DNA of 64,000 nt from the NCBI RefSeq assembly GCF_030020805.1, contig NZ_CP125098.1, forward strand, positions 200,001-264,000. Direction: 5' to 3'. Numbering within the stretch: the first letter of the stretch is position 1; each line of letters begins with the position of its first letter. Shown here piece by piece: positions 30,787 to 38,906 of the stretch. Below the pieces are notes generated by a model. That model saw nothing but the letters and a program-made list of their open reading frames with translations, did not search any database and had not been told where the DNA came from. The DNA comes from Paenibacillus sp. RC67. Lineage in GTDB: Bacteria; Bacillota; Bacilli; Paenibacillales; NBRC-103111. Position numbers and translations under genes: made by a program.

Positions 30787-31719
30787 ATGTCCTTCGCCGC
30801 ACAAACGAAAAAAGAACTGACGATGATCCAGTCCGATGCTGATTGCTGTGAAACGGCTGAGCTATCCGCGCTTATTCGCATGAACGGTTCCGTTCAGCTT
30901 ACGAATCAGCGTATCGTTCTGGATGTTTCAACCGAGAATGCGGCTATTGCACGTCGTATGTACACGCTGTTGAAGAAGAAATTCAATGTTCATACCGAAC
31001 TTTTGGTACGTAAGAAAATGCGGTTGAAAAAAAATAACGTCTACATCGTCCGTGTGCCTAATCAGGTGCAGGAAATATTGTCCGAGATGCAGATCGTGTC
31101 CGAAGGGTTTATGTTTACTCCTGGCATTGCTGAAGATATTATTAAAGAGGACTGCTGCAAGCGTGCATATTTGCGAGGAGCATTCCTTGCCGGCGGCTCG
31201 GTCAACAATCCCGAAGGCTCGTCGTACCATCTTGAAATATCTTCGATGTATGAGGAGCATTGCCAGTCATTATGCCGATTGGCAAACGAATACGATTTGA
31301 ATGCGCGCTGCATCGAACGGAAGAAGGGCTTCGTCTTCTACATTAAGGAAGGCGAGAAAATCATCGAATTTCTTAATTTGATCGGGGCGCACCAGGCTTT
31401 GCTTCGGTTTGAGGATGTGCGTATCATGAAGGATATGCGCAATTCTGTCAATCGACTGGTCAATTGCGAGACGGCCAACCTGAACAAGACGATAGGCGCG
31501 GCAGTAAGGCAAATCGATAATATTCGTCTGATTCAGAAGGAAATCGGCCTTGAAAACTTACCCGATAAGCTTCGGGAGGTTGCGGAAATTCGTCTGAAGC
31601 ACCCGGACATGAATTTAAAAGAAGTCGGTGACTTGTTAAAAGGAAATGTCAGCAAATCCGGTGTGAATCATCGGTTGCGCAAAATTGATGAGCTGGCGGA
31701 AAAAATTCGTAAATCATAA
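30787..31719 (+). CDS. whiA: WhiA sporulation/cell-division regulator
   Basis: A 310-residue protein with an N-terminal LAGLIDADG-like fold and a C-terminal helix-turn-helix. The fold region shows [20 protein letters not shown] and the last 80 residues show [20 protein letters not shown] and [17 protein letters not shown]. WhiA binds DNA and influences division and chromosome segregation in Bacillus. AAGAGGTGATTTACC precedes the ATG. It completes the rapZ-yvcK-whiA unit. Confidence 0.95.
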   Translation: MSFAAQTKKELTMIQSDADCCETAELSALIRMNGSVQLTNQRIVLDVSTENAAIARRMYTLLKKKFNVHTELLVRKKMRLKKNNVYIVRVPNQVQEILSEMQIVSEGFMFTPGIAEDIIKEDCCKRAYLRGAFLAGGSVNNPEGSSYHLEISSMYEEHCQSLCRLANEYDLNARCIERKKGFVFYIKEGEKIIEFLNLIGAHQALLRFEDVRIMKDMRNSVNRLVNCETANLNKTIGAAVRQIDNIRLIQKEIGLENLPDKLREVAEIRLKHPDMNLKEVGDLLKGNVSKSGVNHRLRKIDELAEKIRKS

Positions 31720-31755
31720 CACATGTGGAAAATATAGATTTTTTGTGTTATTTTA

Positions 31756-31793
31756 CGATACGCCTAGTGTATCGGGTTGATAAATGGTATAAT
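31756..31793 (+). promoter_or_regulatory. promoter region of the HPr/Crh-like gene
   Basis: TGGTATAAT (31785-31793) is an extended -10. Just upstream, CGATAC (31756-31761) and GTATCG (31769-31774) form an inverted repeat that may be an operator or the whiA terminator stem. Confidence 0.45.
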
Positions 31794-31869
31794 ATTTGAA
31801 AAATCGCTTTTTCATGGTCATTTATGCAAATGGTCATTTGCTATTAAGAAGTAGGGGGTATGGGTTGGA

Positions 31870-32139
31870 ATGTCGAAACGCCCAGTAGTCGTAAAGTTGA
31901 AAACAGGCCTTCATGCCAGACCAGCGGCACTTTTCGTACAGGAAGCAAATAAGTTTTCTTCTGAGATCTTCGTGGAGAAGGACGAAAAGAAAGTCAACGC
32001 CAAAAGTATTATGGGTATTATGAGTTTGGCTATCAGTACAGGTACGGAAGTGTACATTAGTGCAGAAGGTTCGGATGCCGAGCAGGCTGTAAACGCTTTA
32101 GTCGCTTTGGTCAGCAAAGAGGAACTGGAGAATCAATAA
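31870..32139 (+). CDS. HPr-family phosphocarrier at the crh locus
   Basis: An 89-residue HPr-fold protein. By locus (after whiA) and by sequence (ALFVQEANKF, KKVNAKSIMGIMSLA) it corresponds to Bacillus Crh. Crh of Bacillus has Gln at position 15, but here the motif is KTGLHARPAA with His15 present. Ser46 (KSIMG) is also present. The protein could thus accept phosphate from PEP through Enzyme I at His15 and from HprK at Ser46. It may be the cell's general HPr or a Crh that kept PTS competence. A start codon preceded by a GGGGGTATGGG stretch and a terminator directly downstream make it a single-gene unit. Confidence 0.88.
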   Translation: MSKRPVVVKLKTGLHARPAALFVQEANKFSSEIFVEKDEKKVNAKSIMGIMSLAISTGTEVYISAEGSDAEQAVNALVALVSKEELENQ

Positions 32140-32151
32140 CAACCGCCACAG

Positions 32152-32173
32152 GCTTCCGCAAGGAAGCTTTTTT
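32152..32173 (+). terminator. terminator after the HPr/Crh-like gene
   Basis: GCTTCC-GCAA-GGAAGC followed by TTTTTT. Confidence 0.88.
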
Positions 32174-32179
32174 ACCGCG

Positions 32180-32230
32180 TAGGAAAGCTAAAGTTCGCTT
32201 AGGCGTTAGCGTAGCGAAAAGTATTTCCTA
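32180..32230. repeat. nested palindromic element
   Basis: TAGGAAA (32180-32186) pairs with TTTCCTA (32224-32230), and inside it TTCGCT (32194-32199) pairs with AGCGAA (32213-32218). The rest of the 305-base gap before the next gene has a perfect TATAAT at 32368-32373 without a clear -35. I see no gene in it. Confidence 0.4.
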
Positions 32231-32444
32231 TTTGGCGTTGAAACCAACCGTTGACCGCGGTCGTTCTTCCTTGAAAGACATCGATAGAGGTTTTCTCACC
32301 GCCAATGGAAGACAATGGGTGGTATGGGATGCAAAGAAAAGCGCAACCTTTTCTTGAGCGGAGCGTCTATAATGACGTGTCTTCTGCAGAAAAGGTTTTT
32401 TGCTGTCCTTATTTATATTTTTATTTCTAGAAGGAGTAAGAGAG

Positions 32445-34211
32445 ATGAACCAGATGAAAAGAGAAATGTCTTTGATGATGATCATCACCTTGTTATGCAC
32501 CGTTCTCTTCTCTCCGTTGGCATCAGCTCAGGGCGTTGCGTCGACTTCGACCTACGTGCTGCTCTATGTCGATAAATCGGAGGCGTTTTTGAACGGCAAA
32601 CAGGTAACGTTAGAATCCCCAGCTACGATCATTAAAGACAAAATGTTTGTGCCTGCCAAGTTTCTGGGGGATGCGATGGGTCTGAAGGTGGAATGGAACG
32701 AAAAGACAAGACAGATTGAAATGACGACCCCCGGTTTCAATATTGTGTTAGACAGCGACCGTAAATCCGTATGGATTAATGGCGTTATGGAGCCATTCGA
32801 CTCTGTAGCCTCAATTAGTCCTCAAGGAAAATTGTTGATCAAGCTGACTTGGTTAGCAGATTACATGGGTGCTCGCTACACGTATAATGACGAATTAAGA
32901 CGCGTAGAAATTATCCACACGAAAACCCCGACCGGAATTTACATTCCAAACTTGGGTAATTCGAATCCGGTAGCGAAGTTCGCTTTTGCCAAAGACACCT
33001 ACAAGATCGGCGAGCCGGTGAAATATGTAGATCTAAGCTATGATCCGGATGCGGAAGGGATTGCAAGGTTCGAATGGACCGGCAATAATGAGGCCTTCTT
33101 TACGCCGGGAACCTATCCCGTTACTCTAACGGTATGGGACGCTCATGGAAATAAAAGCGAGCCGTATACACGCAACATAACGATAAGCAGTGAAACGTAC
33201 TTAAGCGCAGTTGAATATCCTATCTACATGAAGCCTCCAGGCAGCTTTATCAAAGCGGATTGGAGCATGCTGTGGGGGAACTTCTGGAACCTGCCGCAGC
33301 TGGCAAAACAGGTAACAGCAGATTCTACAAGAAAACTGCTCGTAAGTGACAGTCCGGAGGAATTCACGGAAAAAGGAATTTTATATCAGGATACGGTGAA
33401 CGGTAAAGGTAGACTGTACGCTGATCACGTGAATGGAACGAAGGAAAAGGTCACTATGGCCATTTTGGCTAAGAATACGACCAACAAGCCGGTGACTATC
33501 AAAACGACCAACAAAGGCGAAGTGTGGCCTTCTGTGTATGCCAATTTGATCGGTAATGAAGCGTCAGTTGAGTTCTTGATGAAAGATCCGCGCAACGACG
33601 AAATGGTTATCCCAGCTAATCAGACTTTGATTTACTCACAAATGCCGGAATTCTACCCAGGACAAGGTGTAAACCTGTTCTACGATGTAGAAACGGATGG
33701 GGAAATTCAATTTTCCTTTGTTGCTACGGATAAAGTTACGCAAAACACATTGACCCAGCTTCCGCTGCTGCCGTTTACCGGTCATGTGCGAGGTACGTTC
33801 CCGGTTTCTGAAGTGAACTGGAATATTGACGCAAGCTCGTTTACAACACCTTCCCGAATTATTATCGGCGATGGCGAGACGGATCCCTTCCAGCCGGGCT
33901 ATGACCCGATGAGGAAGCAGAATGTAAAAAATGAAGGTAACTACGGCGTGGTTTACAAAATTCACTCCGATAAGCCGCGGAAAATGGCCATTATGATCTT
34001 GGCTTACGGCGGTGTGTTTAAAGGACCGTTTAAAATTAATGGCGAAATGCATCTCGTGCCGCAATCCGGTGTATTGACTGCATTTGACGGCATGCAAATT
34101 TTAGCTAAAACAACAGGCAAAGAAAAATCGCTGGATATCGAATTTACACCTCCGGCAGGCTCGGCCTTCCCAATCGATCTCATCTTCTATCCTTTAGATG
34201 ATAAAGAATAA
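32445..34211 (+). CDS. secreted protein with copper-amine-oxidase N-terminal-like domain
   Basis: A 588-residue exported protein. A signal peptide (MMIITLLCTVLFSPLASAQG) is followed at about residues 40-160 by the copper amine oxidase N-terminal-like domain, seen as AFLNGKQVTLESPATIIKDK, MFVPAKFLGDAMGLKVEWNE and a second repeat LIKLTWLADYMGARYTYND. A PKD-like beta domain follows near 175-250 (PVAKFAFAKDTYKIGEPVKY, TPGTYPVTLTVWDAHGN). The C-terminal 330 residues are beta-rich without a recognised enzyme; no amine oxidase catalytic domain exists. Such domains act in cell-wall surface binding in Paenibacillus relatives. AAGGAG lies eight bases before ATG 32445. The function is unknown. Confidence 0.8.
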   Translation: MNQMKREMSLMMIITLLCTVLFSPLASAQGVASTSTYVLLYVDKSEAFLNGKQVTLESPATIIKDKMFVPAKFLGDAMGLKVEWNEKTRQIEMTTPGFNIVLDSDRKSVWINGVMEPFDSVASISPQGKLLIKLTWLADYMGARYTYNDELRRVEIIHTKTPTGIYIPNLGNSNPVAKFAFAKDTYKIGEPVKYVDLSYDPDAEGIARFEWTGNNEAFFTPGTYPVTLTVWDAHGNKSEPYTRNITISSETYLSAVEYPIYMKPPGSFIKADWSMLWGNFWNLPQLAKQVTADSTRKLLVSDSPEEFTEKGILYQDTVNGKGRLYADHVNGTKEKVTMAILAKNTTNKPVTIKTTNKGEVWPSVYANLIGNEASVEFLMKDPRNDEMVIPANQTLIYSQMPEFYPGQGVNLFYDVETDGEIQFSFVATDKVTQNTLTQLPLLPFTGHVRGTFPVSEVNWNIDASSFTTPSRIIIGDGETDPFQPGYDPMRKQNVKNEGNYGVVYKIHSDKPRKMAIMILAYGGVFKGPFKINGEMHLVPQSGVLTAFDGMQILAKTTGKEKSLDIEFTPPAGSAFPIDLIFYPLDDKE

Positions 34212-34228
34212 ATAAATAATAATCCGTC

Positions 34229-34263
34229 CGGGCTCCCTTCTTGTAAGGGGGTCCGTTTTTTTG
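34229..34263 (+). terminator. terminator of the secreted protein gene
   Basis: CGGGCTCCCTT pairs (with two G-U pairs) with AAGGGGGTCCG across CTTGT and is followed by a T run. Confidence 0.85.
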
Positions 34264-34287
34264 TTGCTGTTAAATATTTCTCGACTT

Positions 34288-34315
34288 TGCAACCTTTTAT
34301 GGGGGGAACCGCATC
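34288..34315 (+). promoter_or_regulatory. ECF-type promoter candidate of the sigma-factor operon
   Basis: TGCAAC (34288-34293) and CGCATC (34310-34315) are 16 bases apart. This resembles ECF promoters (an AAC -35 and a CGTC-like -10) and suggests self-activation by the sigma factor encoded just downstream. Confidence 0.5.
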
Positions 34316-34341
34316 TATAAGGGTGAAGAGGAGGGGGAGCC

Positions 34342-34902
34342 ATGAACCCCGAACAGGATTGGGTTACACGAATGCGTCAGGGGGATGGTTCCGGCTTGAC
34401 TTCGTTGATGGACCGGTACGGCCATGAAGTATTCCGCACGGCCGCGCTGCTTATCAAAGACCCTCATTGGGCAGAAGATATCAGCCAGGAAGTTTTTCTG
34501 GCAGCTTATCAAAAAATCAGGCAGTATCGGGGTGAAGGAACTTTGCGAGGCTGGCTGCTGCAGATTACTGTAAATCTGTGCAGGAGCCGGATGCGTCGGG
34601 CTTCATGGAAACGGCTCGTTTTCTTTGGGCTTGAGCAGCAAAAGCAATTGCGCAGTTCAGACAAAGGGCCAGAGGAACAAGCAGTGAACGACTCCTTGAT
34701 GGCCTCGATTCAACAACTGCCTTACAAATACAGGGAAGTCATTGTTCTTTATTATTATCGGGATATGATGACAAGGGAAATAGCGGAACTGCTCGGGGAA
34801 TCGGAAGGGACCGTAAAAAGCAAGCTCTCCCGTGGCAAGAAGCTGCTGAGAAGAGTGCTGGAGACAGGGGGGTGGAACGATAATGGCGAAGCATGGGAAT
34901 GA
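34342..34902 (+). CDS. ECF-family RNA polymerase sigma factor
   Basis: A 186-residue sigma-70 family protein with only regions 2 and 4, the ECF architecture. Region 2 reads YGHEVFRTAALLIKDPHWAE and DISQEVFLAAYQKIRQYRGE. Region 4 reads LPYKYREVIVLYYYRDMMTR and EIAELLGESEGTVKSKLSRG. GAGGAGGGGGAGCC precedes the ATG. The stop overlaps the anti-sigma gene by 20 bases. The target regulon cannot be read directly, but the operon carries an ECF-like promoter. Confidence 0.92.
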   Translation: MNPEQDWVTRMRQGDGSGLTSLMDRYGHEVFRTAALLIKDPHWAEDISQEVFLAAYQKIRQYRGEGTLRGWLLQITVNLCRSRMRRASWKRLVFFGLEQQKQLRSSDKGPEEQAVNDSLMASIQQLPYKYREVIVLYYYRDMMTREIAELLGESEGTVKSKLSRGKKLLRRVLETGGWNDNGEAWE

Positions 34903-35242
34903 TACAGTTCGTAAGGAACTGGAGGCCGAGCTTGCCGAAGTGCGCTTTAGCGAAGAGATGAAACATAATGTGATGAGGAGACTGGGTGAGGCAAAGACAC
35001 CGTTCTGGGAACGGGAACTCGCCATACCGGTACCTGCTGCCGCGGGAGTTGGACTATTCATCGTAGTGCTGTGTCTATGGATCATTTCTCCATCTAACCC
35101 GACCTTCTCCTCTGAACGTTCAGCTGACGGTGCGAGGCATTCCGTACAGCAAAACATTGGCAAGGATGAGCAGCAGGGTTATGTGGCTTTGGCTGGCAAC
35201 GTCTTCCGGAAAGAGGATTTGACCCAGGGGTGGTCCCCGTGA
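34883..35242 (+). CDS. membrane anti-sigma factor
   Basis: A 119-residue protein with one membrane helix at about residues 48-70 (IPVPAAAGVGLFIVVLCLWI). The cytoplasmic N-terminal part is charged (KELEAELAEVRFSEEMKHNV) and is the likely sigma-binding region; the outer part is short and hydrophilic. No HxxxCxxC zinc motif is present. It overlaps the sigma gene by 20 bases, as is usual for sigma/anti-sigma pairs, and its stop overlaps the next start as GTGA. The assignment rests on topology and context. Confidence 0.75.
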   Translation: MAKHGNDTVRKELEAELAEVRFSEEMKHNVMRRLGEAKTPFWERELAIPVPAAAGVGLFIVVLCLWIISPSNPTFSSERSADGARHSVQQNIGKDEQQGYVALAGNVFRKEDLTQGWSP

Positions 35243-36690
35243 TCCGGATCAAGTACAAGACGCTGGCTCTAAGTATTTTATTGCTGTTGGTTTCGGCCCT
35301 TGTGGTTTTCGTTGAGCTGCCCCAGAAGCTGCTGGATTGGAAGAAGTATGACGTGATTCTAGATTATTTTCCGAGAAGCAATCAAGTGCCTCAGGCATTG
35401 TACTGGGCGGCTGAAGAGGCAGTGCCGAATCCGACGGATAACCGCATTTATATTTTTCATCGCTCGTCTTCGTACTCTTCTTCAGGGAATGCTTCGCAGC
35501 AGCAATTGGCTTATGCCAAAGAGAAGCTGGAGAAGCTGCTCGAGGAATACCCAAGGTATGAACTGAGTGGTCAGGCCAGGTGGAAGCTCGCGAATATATA
35601 TTTTGCCCAGAAGGAGTATGAGCGGGCGGAATCACTCTTTAGGAGCATTGCCGATAACGGCAAGGGAGATAGTCAAAGCAAGGAAGCGGCGGACTACGCC
35701 AAGCTGCTTGCCTCATGGAACGGAGTGAAGGAAGGCTCAGGGCTTTCCTTGACAGGGAAGGTCCTGATAGGGGGAAGACCAGCGGCAGACACAGTTGTCG
35801 TACTCCATCGCAAGACGGATAACGGCTGGATGTCTCCTCCATTCGGGCATTATCCGATGACAATGACGGATAGTGAAGGGACCTTCCGGTTTTACGATGT
35901 CTCTCCGGATGAGTATGACGTTGGTGTGGGCGTTGAGGCGGAGGCGGTCAGCGGCTATTATCTTAGTGATCAGGGAACCGACACGGTGAACATTCAAACA
36001 GGTGGCACGGCCCATTATGATTTACGATTTGTGCCGCAGGTAAAGGTGAGCCAGCCTACGAACAAGGAAATGCTGACTTCCGGCAAGCTTCAATTCAGTT
36101 GGGAGCCGTATCCTGGGGCAGTTAGCTATAAGCTATCGCTGACGGCGCTGGAGCCAGGGCAGAACGGTTCTACCAGAGGAACCTCATCCATTGAGTTGGA
36201 AGAGGTATGGACAGAGCCTAAAGCGGAATACGACATCGAGACGCTTCGGACGTATCCGCGCGGCTTGGGTAAATCATATACAAGCACCGAGCTGTGGCTC
36301 AGCTCTCCCGGCATTTTGGGTGTGGTCTATCCCGGAGGCCATTTCATTTGGTCAGTGGATGCGTTCAATGCCCAGGGGGAGCGGATTAGCAGCTCCAGAG
36401 GCTATTACACTTCCTTGAATGCCGAGGTTCCTTTTTTCTCCGTCTCCGATAAAGGCCAACTGTCTGGCGACAAGCTGGTACTGCAGGGGGATTACCAGGG
36501 AGCGATCAAGGCATATGAAGCCGAAGGCGATAATCCGTATGCGTTAAGGGCGCTTGCCATCATGATGCTAAATGGGATTGATCGCGAGGATAAGGGTGAC
36601 AAAGCGAAGGCGCTTGGATATTTGCAGCGGATTTCGAATCCCGCTCCCTTCGATCTTGAATTGATCAAGAGCATTGGAATAACCCAGTAA
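35239..36690 (+). CDS. membrane-anchored TPR and beta-domain envelope protein
   Basis: A 483-residue protein. An N-terminal membrane anchor (TLALSILLLLVSALVVFVEL) is followed by a TPR-like part at about 90-165 (LEEYPRYELSGQARWKLANI, FAQKEYERAESLFRSIADNG). A carboxypeptidase-regulatory-like beta domain follows at about 175-265 (LTGKVLIGGRPAADTVVVLH, TDSEGTFRFYDVSPDEYDVG), then a fibronectin-like domain near 270-400 and a last TPR-like helix pair. It lies outside the membrane and is third in the sigma operon, so it may be a sensor or target of the envelope-stress circuit. GTG 35239 overlaps the anti-sigma stop; GTG 35230 is an alternative. No enzyme motif is seen. Confidence 0.7.
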   Translation: MIRIKYKTLALSILLLLVSALVVFVELPQKLLDWKKYDVILDYFPRSNQVPQALYWAAEEAVPNPTDNRIYIFHRSSSYSSSGNASQQQLAYAKEKLEKLLEEYPRYELSGQARWKLANIYFAQKEYERAESLFRSIADNGKGDSQSKEAADYAKLLASWNGVKEGSGLSLTGKVLIGGRPAADTVVVLHRKTDNGWMSPPFGHYPMTMTDSEGTFRFYDVSPDEYDVGVGVEAEAVSGYYLSDQGTDTVNIQTGGTAHYDLRFVPQVKVSQPTNKEMLTSGKLQFSWEPYPGAVSYKLSLTALEPGQNGSTRGTSSIELEEVWTEPKAEYDIETLRTYPRGLGKSYTSTELWLSSPGILGVVYPGGHFIWSVDAFNAQGERISSSRGYYTSLNAEVPFFSVSDKGQLSGDKLVLQGDYQGAIKAYEAEGDNPYALRALAIMMLNGIDREDKGDKAKALGYLQRISNPAPFDLELIKSIGITQ

Positions 36691-36747
36691 TGGCCAAGTG
36701 GACGCAGATAGGAACTGAATGATTGGGGAAAGCAACAAAGAAAACGA

Positions 36748-36790
36748 AAAAAGCCTGCGAAATGGCCGAATATCGGCATCGCAGGCTTTT
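36748..36790. terminator. bidirectional terminator between converging operons
   Basis: AAGCCTGCGA and TCGCAGGCTT are inverse complements, with A on the left and T on the right, serving the sigma operon and clpP. Confidence 0.85.
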
Positions 36791-36804
36791 TCCTATTTCA
36801 CATA

Positions 36805-37386
36805 TTACACGCGCTCAATTACTTTATCGATCAAGCCGTATGCAGCGGCTTCTTCGGCGTACATGAAGTTGTCGCGGTCTGTATCCTTCTCGATTTGCTC
36901 AAACGATTGACCTGTACGTTCAGCCAAGATGTGATTCAGCTTATCGCGCATTTTCAGAATGCGTTTCGCGCGAATCTCGATGTCGCTTGCTTGCCCTTCG
37001 GCTCCGCCAAGCGGCTGGTGAATCATTACTTCGCTATTAGGCAGCGCAAAACGCTTGCCTTTCGCGCCTGCCGCGAGCAGGAAAGCACCCATGGAAGCAG
37101 CCATACCGACGCAGATCGTCGATACGTCCGGCTTAATAAACTGCATCGTATCGTAGATGGCCATCCCAGAAGTAATGGAACCGCCCGGGCTGTTAATGTA
37201 CAAGTGAATGTCTTTATCCGGATCCTGTGCGGCCAAGAACAACAGTTGGGCAATAATTGCATTGGCCACAACATCATTGACTGGAGTTCCCAGGAAAATA
37301 ATACGATCCTTCAGCAACCGGGAGTAAATATCATAAGCGCGCTCCCCTCTTGCATCCGGTTCAACGACCATTGGAATGAAACTCAT
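36805..37386 (-). CDS. clpP: ATP-dependent Clp protease proteolytic subunit
   Basis: A 193-residue serine peptidase forming the tetradecameric chamber used with Clp ATPases. Catalytic Ser lies in [14 protein letters not shown], His in [12 protein letters not shown] and Asp in TDRDNFM. The N-terminal [19 protein letters not shown] and [20 protein letters not shown] are standard. AAGGAGGCTGCAGCTT precedes the ATG on the minus strand. Control by CtsR is indicated by the operator upstream. Confidence 0.97.
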   Translation of the reverse strand: MSFIPMVVEPDARGERAYDIYSRLLKDRIIFLGTPVNDVVANAIIAQLLFLAAQDPDKDIHLYINSPGGSITSGMAIYDTMQFIKPDVSTICVGMAASMGAFLLAAGAKGKRFALPNSEVMIHQPLGGAEGQASDIEIRAKRILKMRDKLNHILAERTGQSFEQIEKDTDRDNFMYAEEAAAYGLIDKVIERV

Positions 37387-37430
37387 AAGCTGCAGCCTCC
37401 TTAAAGTTCATGTATGGTAACACTATAACC

Positions 37431-37470
37431 ATCATAACGTAAAATCAAACAAAGGTCAAGGAAGGTCAAA
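37431..37470 (-). promoter_or_regulatory. clpP promoter overlapped by a CtsR operator
   Basis: On the minus strand TTGACC (37454-37459) and TATGAT (37431-37436) are 17 bases apart. The plus strand reads GGTCAAG-GAA-GGTCAAA (37454-37470), a CtsR heptad direct repeat with the standard 3-base spacing and one mismatch, covering the -35. Confidence 0.85.
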
Positions 37471-37479
37471 CAATGCTTG

Positions 37480-37522
37480 CAAAAAAACCTCTAACCTGGC
37501 GCTTAAGCAAGGTGTAGAGGTT
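37480..37522 (-). terminator. terminator of tRNA-Arg
   Basis: On the minus strand AACCTCTA (37515-37522) pairs with TAGAGGTT (37487-37494), followed by a T run. Confidence 0.75.
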
Positions 37523-37540
37523 CGGTTAGTTGTAGTAGAA

Positions 37541-37615
37541 TGGCGCGCCCGTAAGGAATCGAACCTTAATCTCAGGCTCCGGAGGCCTACGTCATATCCA
37601 TTGGACCACGGGCGC
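37541..37615 (-). tRNA. tRNA-Arg (CCG)
   Basis: 75 nt on the minus strand with encoded CCA. Acceptor GCGCCCG pairs with CGGGCGC, and the anticodon loop CTCCGGA gives CCG. Confidence 0.95.
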
Positions 37616-37721
37616 ATGTTAAATGTTCTCAGAAAAAGAGAAGCAAGAGTTATTATATGCTACTGTACATAAAAAAGCAACCCTGTGAACAAAAATGTCC
37701 TCCAGTTATTCACAGGCTGTT

Positions 37722-38639
37722 CTACAGTACAGTAGCGGCGTCGTATCCCGGCATGACGCCGGTTTGCACGCAAGCATAGAAGTCGCGCTCGACCTCGGTT
37801 GGAGAGCTGTTCTTCCGATAAACCAGACCGTTTTTCCGCTCAATCCGAAGACCGCAGACGGGCTTGGTCAGCAGTTCACCCTTTTCGATCTGATCGCGTA
37901 CGGCGTAATAAGGCAGGAAGGCGATACCAAGGCCGGTCTTGACGGCTTCCTTTATCACTTCAAAATTGCTCATCGAAACGGTAGATAATCGGATACCCAT
38001 GGTTTTGAGAGGGGAAAGGATGCAGCTTTGCAGCAAACGACTTTGCGGAAGCAGCAAGGTGCTGTTCTCAAGATCGCGGCTGTAGAGCGTCTTCCTCTCG
38101 GACCAGCGATGTCCCGTTGGGAGGACAAGCATGAATCGATCCTCAAACAGCACATAGCGATTGAGCTCCGATTGGATATATTTATCGTCATCGTATAAAG
38201 GCATAAAAGCAAAATCAATTTTATTCTGCATCAGCATTCTATGTAATTCGTCATAGCCGTAAGTGTGCAGCTCGAACTGCTGCTTCGGATACGTCTCGTG
38301 AAATTTCCGCAATAGATCCGGCAGTACATAGACTCCCATATAGTTGCTGGCATAAATGGATAGAATGGAATGAGTTTGCAGCGACTGTTTGATTTGGTCG
38401 GAGGCCTCATCGAAAAGCTTTGTAATTCGCTGCGCATATTCATAAAATATCGTTCCCTGCGGAGTGAGGCTAACCGATCTTCCCGATCGGATAAGCAGCT
38501 TGGCGTCCAGCATTTCTTCTAGCTGTTGAATATGAGCGCTGATAGTAGGCTGCGAGCAGTACAGCTGCTTCGCTGTTTCGGTGAAGGAGCCGCATTCGGC
38601 AAGCGTAAGGAAGGTGTCCATTTTTTCGAAAATTTTCAT
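37722..38639 (-). CDS. LysR-family regulator divergent from the Fur-controlled ABC operon
   Basis: A 305-residue LysR protein. The helix-turn-helix reads FLTLAECGSFTETAKQLYCS followed by QPTISAHIQQLEEML. The effector domain follows (LSIYASNYMGVYVLPDLLRK, NFEVIKEAVKTGLGIAFLPY). Its promoter TTGATA-N17-TATACT on the minus strand encloses a perfect Fur box, so it is itself probably iron-repressed. It is transcribed away from the seven-gene transport operon and is the likely specific activator, responding to a ligand when iron is low. Target and ligand are inferred. Confidence 0.85.
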   Translation of the reverse strand: MKIFEKMDTFLTLAECGSFTETAKQLYCSQPTISAHIQQLEEMLDAKLLIRSGRSVSLTPQGTIFYEYAQRITKLFDEASDQIKQSLQTHSILSIYASNYMGVYVLPDLLRKFHETYPKQQFELHTYGYDELHRMLMQNKIDFAFMPLYDDDKYIQSELNRYVLFEDRFMLVLPTGHRWSERKTLYSRDLENSTLLLPQSRLLQSCILSPLKTMGIRLSTVSMSNFEVIKEAVKTGLGIAFLPYYAVRDQIEKGELLTKPVCGLRIERKNGLVYRKNSSPTEVERDFYACVQTGVMPGYDAATVL

Positions 38640-38677
38640 GTATCCGGCCTCCGAAATATAGAATATGCTCAGAGGGA

Positions 38678-38706
38678 AGTATACTATAAATGATAATGAT
38701 TATCAA
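38678..38706 (-). promoter_or_regulatory. LysR promoter with perfect Fur box
   Basis: On the minus strand TTGATA (38701-38706) and TATACT (38678-38683) are 17 bases apart. Between them TGATAAT-G-ATTATCA (38691-38705) is a perfect 7-1-7 Fur operator. Confidence 0.85.
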
Positions 38707-38825
38707 TATCATATAATCAGACTGGATTATTAGTGATCCTAATCCGCATATTAGAAAACACTATGAAACCGATTTCAAACAATGTTACACGCTTCTTTTT
38801 CACAAATATACCAGTTTAATTGATA

Positions 38826-38854
38826 TTGATAATTATTATCAATAGATTTATGAT
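38826..38854 (+). promoter_or_regulatory. ABC-operon promoter with perfect Fur box
   Basis: TTGATA (38826-38831) and TATGAT (38849-38854) are 17 bases apart. TGATAAT-T-ATTATCA (38827-38841) is a second perfect 7-1-7 Fur operator and overlaps the -35. Confidence 0.87.
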
Positions 38855-38906
38855 CTTTCTAGCATCCTGGATATTTTCATTGCAAACATAGAAGGAGTGG
38901 GTTTAC

